This document shows, piece by piece, positions 56,810-64,000 of a stretch of 64,000 nt of DNA. Source of the stretch: Galeopsis tetrahit (taxonomy: Eukaryota; Streptophyta; Magnoliopsida; Lamiales; Lamiaceae); contig OY776124.1 of NCBI GenBank assembly GCA_963675135.1, positions 22,442,066 through 22,506,065 of the forward strand, read 5' to 3'. A program made the position numbers and the translations under genes. Position 1 is the first letter of the stretch; every line of letters starts with the position of its first letter. The notes under the pieces are model-generated. The model was not told the DNA's origin and searched no databases. It saw nothing but the letters and a program-made list of their open reading frames with translations.

Positions 56810-59365
56810 ATGGATGACACTAATGTGAACAAGTTACCTAAGTTCAAGATTGCAGATTATGATTACTGGAAGCTTAGGATGGAGGCCATCTTTAGCTCAA
56901 CCCATGATCTGATGGTGTCTGTGGTGACTGAAGGACCAATTGTCATCATGGTGGAAAACACTGCTGTTCTGGATCCATCTAAACCAGTTGGTGCACTGGT
57001 CCCTAAACCAAGGTCAGAACTGACTTCAGAAGAAATGAAACAAAACAATTTGGATAGTCTTGCCAAGAACTACATTTTACATACCTTACCAAATGAGTAT
57101 CTTGGTAAAGTATTAAAATGTAAGACTGCAAAACAGATGTGGGACAAACTGGCTATTCTTTGTGAAGGCACTACACTGATCAAAGAAAGCAAGTTATCCA
57201 CTGCTGTCCAAAAGTTTGAGTCATTTAAAATGAAGCCAGGAGAATCAATTGATGAGTTAGATACTCGATTTACCAAAATTATGAATGATCTTGATGTATT
57301 AGGAAAGACTTATACTGACAGAGAAGTTAACTTGAGAATCTTGAAAGCCTTGGATGAAAGGTGGAAAATGGTCAAGATGATCATTAAAACCACACAAGAC
57401 ATTGATTCTTGGCCAGCAGAAACTATGTTCCAAACACTTAAGGCACATGAGTTTGAGTTAGATGAAGAAGATCCTATTTCTGTGATCCATAAGGATAAGG
57501 ATGTCTCTAAGGACATAGCTTTCAAAGCCTCTACTTCAAAGGGGTCTAGATCATCTAAGACTAAGGCCTCAAGCATAAAAGATGAACTAGATAGTTCTGA
57601 TCTTAGTCTGAAAGATCAGATGAGCCTTATGATCAAAAGATTTGATAAACTGAACAAGAGGTATGGCAGGTACAAGAGATTCTATAAGGAAAATAAGGGT
57701 TCTAATAACAGGGACTCTTCTGTGAACAGAAGGGATCAAAACTCTTCTGAAAGAAGGGATGAGATCTCTAATGAAAACAGGAGAGACAGGAACTCATCTG
57801 AAAAGAGAGATAGAAAGTATTCTGATAAGAAAGACAGAAACTCAATTGACAAGCATGACAGGAACAGAAAGCATTCTCCTCCTAAAAGAACTTCTAACAA
57901 TCCTGTTTGCTATAATTGTGATAAGCCAGGTCATTATGCTTATGAATGTCCTGATCTGAGTTCTGAAGATCGAGAAGAAAGGAAAGCCAGAAGAGATCGA
58001 AAATATGCAAAGGGTAAGAAGGCAATGGTGGCCTACAATGACTCTGATTCGGAATCAGAAGAGTTACCATCGTCTTCATCTGACTACCCCTCTAGCAATG
58101 AAGATGAAGCCTTCATAGCAGATGATGGACTGGCAATGATGGCCAAAATAGATGATGAGGTATCATCTGTTAACTCATTTCAATCTTGTGACAATTCTGA
58201 CACTGATGAAAGTGATGCTGCTGTTAGCAGTGTAGGAAGTAGTCTTCATCATTCCCAAGGATTGACTGAAGAGGACCTTCTACAAGCTAACAAAGCATTC
58301 ATTGAAATTAGTGATGAGAATATATCTTTAAAGCAAGAAATCATTAAGCTAAAAGAAGCTCAGTTAAAAGTAGATCCTAATATAGCTGTCATAAATGCAA
58401 GGCTATCAGAAGAGTTGTCTCAACTCCAAGAAAAGTATGCATCCATTGACAAACTATATCAGGGTATGCTTAAAACTCAAGCCAAAGAGACTAATGAATT
58501 CAATGATTTAAAGATCAAATGTGAAAAACTTGAAGAGCGCAATAGATTCTTAGAATCTGAAGTAGTGAGCCTAGATCGAAAGCTATCTGGGATGATTAAC
58601 TCTACTAAGATTAATCAAACAATCTCAGACAGATATAGAGCTCCAAATGATAAAAGAGGAATAGGTACTGATCTGCCTAGTCCAACTACTTCAGAATTTA
58701 AGAACACTAATGGAGCTAGTACAAGTTCTTTGCAACTAGATAAAGGAAAAGAACCTATGACTTATGATGATGATCCAAAACTCAAAGTACAGTCTAAATA
58801 CATCCCTCCTACTACCAAGAATGGTAAAATGAAGAATGTATTAAGACCAGTACAGTCAAGACCATACCAGAAGAGTTATACTCCTCTGACCAGATCAGAT
58901 CAGTCCTGGAATCAGAAGAGACAAACTCAGAACAGTAGGTCAAGACAAGCACAGGCAAGTTGGGAACAGCCTAGACCTCCTTTCATAAGGCAGTCTCAGC
59001 TGTATTCAACTAAACCTAGGAGATTTGTGCCTCATTATCATAACAAACCTGTTCTTTATCCTCCTCCTTTATCTTATGATATCTATGGAGAGAATAGACC
59101 AAAGCAAATTTATAAGCCTTATGGTCCACATGCTTTTAGACCATATTCAAACTATTACAGACATACTGATCTTACTGAAAAAGGGATAGAACCAAGGAAA
59201 GGCTATCTCAGAAAAATAGATCCTAAGTCTGCTGATAATTCTGAACTGGTTAATAAAGTACTGTTCTGTGATAAATTTGGAAGGAAACTGAAGAGGTCCC
59301 ACTTATTCAAATCCTCAATGTTCATTTGGGTACCTCTCACTACTAACCCCCAAGGACCTCAATAA
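56810..59365 (+). CDS. gag of Sirevirus B
   Basis: An open 851-codon frame starting ATGGATGAC 147 bp after the PBS. The capsid core comes first: FKIADYDYWKLRMEAIF near residue 12, WDKLAILCEGTTLIKESKL near 110, and LDVLGKTYTDREVNLRILKAL near 165 (parts shown). A run of KRD/SSE repeats precedes a canonical CCHC zinc knuckle CYNCDKPGHYAYEC at residues 367-380. An acidic Ser-rich region, a coiled coil (about 530-600) and a basic, Pro/Tyr-rich tail ending IWVPLTTNPQGPQ follow. The long tail is a Sirevirus trait. It is intact and serves as the template for reading the broken gag of Sirevirus A. Gag would form the virus-like particle. Confidence 0.93.
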   Translation: MDDTNVNKLPKFKIADYDYWKLRMEAIFSSTHDLMVSVVTEGPIVIMVENTAVLDPSKPVGALVPKPRSELTSEEMKQNNLDSLAKNYILHTLPNEYLGKVLKCKTAKQMWDKLAILCEGTTLIKESKLSTAVQKFESFKMKPGESIDELDTRFTKIMNDLDVLGKTYTDREVNLRILKALDERWKMVKMIIKTTQDIDSWPAETMFQTLKAHEFELDEEDPISVIHKDKDVSKDIAFKASTSKGSRSSKTKASSIKDELDSSDLSLKDQMSLMIKRFDKLNKRYGRYKRFYKENKGSNNRDSSVNRRDQNSSERRDEISNENRRDRNSSEKRDRKYSDKKDRNSIDKHDRNRKHSPPKRTSNNPVCYNCDKPGHYAYECPDLSSEDREERKARRDRKYAKGKKAMVAYNDSDSESEELPSSSSDYPSSNEDEAFIADDGLAMMAKIDDEVSSVNSFQSCDNSDTDESDAAVSSVGSSLHHSQGLTEEDLLQANKAFIEISDENISLKQEIIKLKEAQLKVDPNIAVINARLSEELSQLQEKYASIDKLYQGMLKTQAKETNEFNDLKIKCEKLEERNRFLESEVVSLDRKLSGMINSTKINQTISDRYRAPNDKRGIGTDLPSPTTSEFKNTNGASTSSLQLDKGKEPMTYDDDPKLKVQSKYIPPTTKNGKMKNVLRPVQSRPYQKSYTPLTRSDQSWNQKRQTQNSRSRQAQASWEQPRPPFIRQSQLYSTKPRRFVPHYHNKPVLYPPPLSYDIYGENRPKQIYKPYGPHAFRPYSNYYRHTDLTEKGIEPRKGYLRKIDPKSADNSELVNKVLFCDKFGRKLKRSHLFKSSMFIWVPLTTNPQGPQ

Positions 59366-59397
59366 ACAAGGGTACCTAAGTTATTAAGATCACTACC

Positions 59398-61074
59398 TTG
59401 CAGGATCGACTGGACTTATACAAGAAAGGTGGTTCAGTTGGTGAGACCTGGTACATAGACAGTGGGTGCTCACACCACATGACTGGTACCAAGGCCTTAC
59501 TTACTGACTATCATGAGAAGGAAGGACCAAAAGTCATCTTTGGTGATAGCTCAATAGCAATCACAAAAGGATTTGGATTCATAAAAAATGGAGATGTTGA
59601 AATCCAAGATGTATCCTATGTTGAAGGTTTGAAGTATAATTTGTTATCTGTATCTCAATTTTGTGACAGGGGATACAAGGTTCAGTTCAAGACCAGAAGA
59701 TGTGAAATAATTGATAAAAGGACTCACAATGTTCTACTTGTTGGCACAAGACAAAGAAGTATATACATTGTGAACTGGAATAGTTGTCCTAAGAATGCCT
59801 GTCTTATTACTAAGAGTCCTAAAGAAAACAGTTGGCTCTGGCATAAACGCCTCTGCCATCTAAACTTTAAGATAATCAACAAGATTGCTAGAGAACATCT
59901 TGTTGAGGGCATTCCTAATGAAATCTATTCCAAGTCACAAGTATGTGATTCCTGTCAAAAAGGTAAACAGGTAAAGGTTTCATTTAAGTCCATTCCAACT
60001 CTTTCAACAAGCAGAGTTTTAGAACTCTTACATATGGATCTTCATGGTCCTATCAATCCTCCTACATTGAATGGAAGAAGGTATACTCTGGTTGTTGTAG
60101 ATGATTATTCTAAGTTTACTTGGGTAGTCTTTCTACACAAAAAGAGTGATACACAAACACTACTTCCAGATCTATTGAAGAAATTGCAGGTTGAAAAAGG
60201 TCATCCCATTGTCAAGATTAGGAGTGACAAGGGGACTGAATTTATTAATTGTTACATTTCTGACTACTGTTCTAAGTCTGGCATACAACATTTGACAAGT
60301 GCAGCCAGAACCCCTCAACAAAATGGTGTTGCAGAAAGGAGAAACAGAACACTAAAAGAAGCTTGCAGAGCCATGATTGCAGAATTCAACACACCTCAGA
60401 AATTTTGGGCAGAAGCTATTAACACAGCTTGCCACTCTCAAAATCGAAGTGCTCTTAATAAGGTGCATGGTAAAACACCTTATGAGGTATGGAAAGGTAG
60501 AAAACCAAGAGTTTCTTATTTTCATATTTTTAGTTGTAAGTGTTTCATACATAACAATGGCAAGAGTAAATTGAATGCTTTTGATGCAAAAGCTGATGAA
60601 GGGATATTCTTAGGATACTCTTCTGTAAGCAAAGCATTTAGAGTGTTTAATTACTCTACCCTATGTGTAGAAGAAACACCCCATGTTGTCTTTGATGAGA
60701 ATGTACAGGACTCTGCTGATCATCAGCTCAGTAAGAAAGTTGACAAACTACAGCTTCAGATCAACAATGAAGATGATGATACAGGAATATATGAATCTGT
60801 ACAAGCATATAATCCTTTCCTGAAAGTTCTAGATCAAGATTCTGATAAAGAAAAGGTAAAAGACAAAGGTGAGTCATCCAAAACTTCTGAAATAAAAGAA
60901 TTGAATGACTGCTCCCCTATGAACAAAACTGCTGATATAAATGATACTGATCTGCATGATAATTTGCATGATGTAAATGATGATACTGTTAAGAATAGAA
61001 GGACATGGAAGTCTGCTCATTCTACTGATCTGATTCTAGGTGATTCTAGTATAGGTGTTAAAACTAGAAAATAA
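59398..61074 (+). pseudogene. pol of Sirevirus B, first part (protease-integrase), ended by an in-frame TAA
   Basis: 558 codons. Protease WYIDSGCSHHMTG is at residues 18-30. The integrase zinc motif is complete, with HKRLCHLNF and CDSCQKGKQ, unlike Sirevirus A. The DDE core residues lie in LLHMDLHGP, IRSDKGTEF and PQQNGVAERRNRT. The frame begins with TTG after a stop; gag ends at 59365 in another frame and the two do not overlap. The sequence CTACCTTGCAG just at the start looks like a 3' splice site. It ends at TAA (61072-61074) in the linker before RT, and the next frame continues in register. Confidence 0.92.
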
Positions 61075-62673
61075 TTGTTTGATTCAAAGGAAGAACCTAG
61101 TAAGTCTTTATTTTGCTGGTGTTGTTTTCTATCATCTATTGAGCCTAAAACTGTGATTGAAGCTTTAAGTGATAGTAACTGGATTATAGCCATGCAAGAA
61201 GAACTTAATCAGTTCACTAGAAATGAAGTTTGGGAACTTGTTGATAGACCTAGTAATCATAATGTTGTAGGCACTAAGTGGATTTTCAAGAACAAAAGGG
61301 ATGAAAATGATCTTGTAGTTAGAAACAAAGCTAGATTAGTTGCTCAGGGCTACTCTCAAGCTGAGGGTATTGATTATGATGAAACTTTTGCCCCTGTAGC
61401 TAGACTAGAAGCTATAAGACTGTTCCTTGCTTATGCTGCACATATGAAATTTACTGTGTATCAAATGGATGTGAAAAGTGCATTTTTGAATGGTATACTT
61501 GCTGAAGAAGTTTATGTAGAACAACCACCTGGTTTTGAAGTGAATAGTCACCAAGTATACAGGTTAAAGAAAGCACTCTATGGATTGAAACAAGCTCCAA
61601 GAGCATGGTATGATACTCTTTCTCTATTCTTACTTGAAAATGGTTTTACAAAAGGCAAAGTTGATAGAACTTTGTTTAGAAGACAAGAAGGTAATGATAT
61701 ATTACTTGTTCAAATTTATGTGGATGATATTATCTTTGGATCACCCAACAAAAACTTGAGTGAAAGCTTTTCTACACTCATGCAAAGTAAATTTGAAATG
61801 TCTATGATGGGAGAAATGACATATTTTCTTGGCCTTCAAGTAAAACAAACTTCAGAAGGTATCTTTATAAATCAAGCAAAGTACACTAAGAATTTGCTAG
61901 ATAAATTTGGTATTAAAACCTGTAAGACAGTTGGTGTGCCCATGCAACCTACATACAGAATGGATCCTGATGAAGGAGGTAAGTCTTCTGACCAACCTCA
62001 CTATCGTGCTTTAATTGGCTCTCTACTCTATCTAACTGCCAGCAGACCTGATATTGCTTTTTCTGTTGGAGTATGTGCAAGATTTCAAGCAAACCCCAAG
62101 GAAAGTCATCTGGAAGCTGCTAAAAGGATATTGAAATATCTAAAGGGGACCATTAATCGAGGATTATGGTATCCTGCAGATGATGATATATCTTTAAGTG
62201 GTTATTCAGACTCGGACTTTGGAGGTTGCAAAATAGATAGAAAATCTACTCCAGGTTCATGTCAATTCTTAGGAACTAAGCTCATTTCATGGTTTTCAAA
62301 GAAACAAACAAGTGTGGCAACTTCTACTACTGAAGCAGAATATATGGCTGCAGGTAGTTGTTGTAGTCAGCTTCTTTGGCTAATACAACAACTCAGAGAC
62401 TACAATGTTGTAGAATCTAATGTACCTATATATTGTGACAGTAATAGTGCCATTGCCATCACTCAAAATCCTGTTTTACATACTAGATGCAAACATGTTG
62501 ACATTAGGCATCATTTTATTAGGGATCATGTTGAAAAGAAGAATATTAGAATGGAAAAGATTCATACTGATATTCAAAGAGCTGACATTTTTACAAAATC
62601 ATTGGCTGAACTGAGATTCAGAGAATTGTGCATTAGTTTAGGATTGATAGATATGGATTCTGTGTGTATATAG
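61075..62673 (+). pseudogene. pol of Sirevirus B, second part (RT-RNase H)
   Basis: 532 further codons in the same frame as the protease-integrase part, so only the TAA separates them. RT motifs are NEVWELVDRP, ARLVAQGYSQAEGIDYDETF, YQMDVKSAFLNG, LYGLKQAPRAWYDTL and the catalytic YVDDIIFGS. RNase H has GYSDSDFGG, TEAEYMAAGSCCSQ and CDSNSAIA and ends SLGLIDMDSV. There is no start codon of its own. Everything else in the two parts is open, so the stop is probably recent. Confidence 0.92.
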
Positions 62674-63926
62674 AACTGTGCTAACATTTCAGGTACTGAT
62701 CTTATACCAAGAGGAAGATAAAGCAGAAAGTAAGAGCAGTACATCAAAATTCAACAGTCAGAAGAGACAATCCAATGTCAGATCACTAAAACAGGTAACA
62801 AGGTTACTAAAGTGACCTTAATCCCAATGAGGAAGCTGGTAAAGCTGACGGACACTGAGAACATACATTAAGGGGGAATCTGTGATTTCTTAAAGATCCT
62901 TTTGTTGACTCAGATCACTAAGTCACTTTAGCATAAACCTTGATATGATCATTAAATTAAAACATATTGTTACTAATCTGTACTGTTTTACACTTATATC
63001 TCATGTACTAACACTTCTACCAAGGTGAAACAGGCACAGAAGAGGAATTCTCCATTGAAGGGGGAACTGATCTGATTACAGATTTGAAAAGTCTACTAAA
63101 CTGATCTGATTACAGACTATAGCAGTCTACAGATATATTCTGATTAATACATTGACTTGTCTACAGAAGTGTACTGATTACAAAGTTTCTTTGTCTACAG
63201 TACTGATCTGATTACAATTCAGTTATTCTACAGAACTAATCTGATTACTGACTAATATGTCTACAGAAAGACTTGTTTACTACTAATCTGTCTACAAGAA
63301 ATCTACTGATCTGACACAGTACTGATCTGAGGATTACTGTGCTGATATCAAAAAGATGAAATCAGGGAATTTGGGTACTGATCTGAGGATTACTGTGCTG
63401 ACCCATCTACTGATCTGAAATCTACTGTGCTGATTCATCTACTGATCTGATTTCTAAAAAGTTTACTCAGCTGATCACAGTACTCATCTGATCCAGATAA
63501 GTAAAATTTTCTTTATATACTTGTAAGAAAATGAAGTGAAATAGTTTTGGAAACTACTGTGCTGATTTGCATCAGAACAGTCTTTTGGTTTAGATTACTC
63601 TAAGTCAAAAAATTGTTCAAATTTTTAGATTATTAATAGAGAAGATTAATACACTCTTCTATTTCTAACCTAAAAATTGTGGTGTATTTATCAAACACTA
63701 GTTGGCTCCAAAAATTAAGAATGTTTCTAGAATGTGAACAGTTATTGTTTAACTCGAATTTCGAGATTTAATCCCAACCATTCTTTGTAATAATCTAATT
63801 CAATCCTAGCCCTAGATTGGTTTTGAATTTAACAAAAACAATCACACTTCATCTTCTTCGTTCTTACGAGTTCTTTTCTGAAAATTTCTTAACTTCTGAA
63901 AAATTTGATTTCTACAAAAATCTCAA
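62674..63926 (+). other. Spacer between pol and the third ORF of Sirevirus B
   Basis: 1.25 kb without a gene. It has two PPT-like purine tracts AAGGGGGAA (62870-62878, 63058-63066), then many TACTGATCTGA and GATTACAG words up to about 63480, a possible TATA box TTTATATAC (63512-63520), and a pyrimidine-rich, leader-like stretch just before 63927. The arrangement parallels the pol-ORF3 spacer of Sirevirus A. Confidence 0.6.
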
Positions 63927-64000
63927 ATGGCAACTGTCAATATTATCAATGAAGCTAACCAAGTAGCAGGTACTTTTGATTCGAATTTATGGATGCGCAA
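63927..64000 (+). CDS. Third ORF of Sirevirus B, 5' end only (runs off the window)
   Basis: The frame opens ATGGCAACTGTC in a good plant context (CAAATGGCA) and stays open for 24 codons to the edge. It reads MATVNIINEANQV then AGTFDSNLWMR. The FDSNLWMR part recalls NPNSLWFEKL near the start of the third ORF of Sirevirus A, and the position after pol is the same. Too little is visible to go further. Confidence 0.5.
   Translation, partial: MATVNIINEANQVAGTFDSNLWMR

Larger units (their letters stand above)
54917..64000 (+). mobile_element. Sirevirus B: Ty1/copia LTR retrotransposon (3' end outside window)
   Basis: It begins with TGTTGGGATATG inside a satellite monomer. The order is 5' LTR, PBS, gag, pol, a long spacer and the start of a third ORF at 63927. 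The 3' LTR is not reached. Pol and gag are close relatives of those of Sirevirus A but the LTRs do not match. One in-frame stop breaks pol. A motif TTACTGATCT(T/G)A is scattered through its LTR and 3' spacer. Confidence 0.95.

Overview
This window is repeat DNA from a plant nuclear genome, almost certainly an angiosperm and probably a eudicot. It has an AT-rich tandem satellite, three Ty1/copia elements of Sirevirus (Maximus/SIRE) type, a CACTA transposon, and Mutator-like elements with 9-bp target duplications. I found no intact host gene, rRNA, tRNA or CRISPR array. The species cannot be named from the sequence.

Layout. A satellite with a ~268-bp monomer fills 1-1785 and resumes at 37968-54916. 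It was one continuous array before Sirevirus A inserted on the minus strand at 1786-37967 with an exact 5-bp target duplication (AAGTG). Sirevirus A has 1.6-kb LTRs, PBS, PPT, a frameshifted gag, an open pol, and a very long third ORF of 1492 codons that continues for about 100 more codons past one in-frame TGA. Near its 3' LTR, A was invaded by a CACTA-type element (3471-24640, 3-bp duplication AAT). The core of that element is a large imperfect palindrome, with each arm about 1.3-1.5 kb once later insertions are removed. One arm carries two Mutator-like elements (6148-7321 and 7483-9319, each with a perfect 9-bp duplication). The other arm carries Sirevirus C (10973-21056, duplication TAAAT). 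Sirevirus C is coding-dead but its two 1.13-kb LTRs are almost identical, so it was probably mobilised in trans.

A second satellite insertion, Sirevirus B (plus strand), begins at 54917 and runs off the window. It has an intact 851-aa gag, a pol split by a single in-frame TAA, and the first codons of its own third ORF at 63927.

How the parts relate. The order of events read from the nesting is: satellite; Sirevirus A; CACTA into A; then Sirevirus C into the CACTA. The MULEs entered the CACTA after its palindrome formed. The satellite shows three higher-order periods (about 1604, 5594 and 1341 bp), so it is under active local amplification. Points most worth a second look are the palindromic CACTA; the giant third ORF of A with its own TATA box and MYB/MSA-like sites, which echo sites in the LTR promoter; a stem with a C-rich loop just upstream of the PBS in both A and B whose stem sequences differ but stay complementary; and the recent movement of the dead element C.
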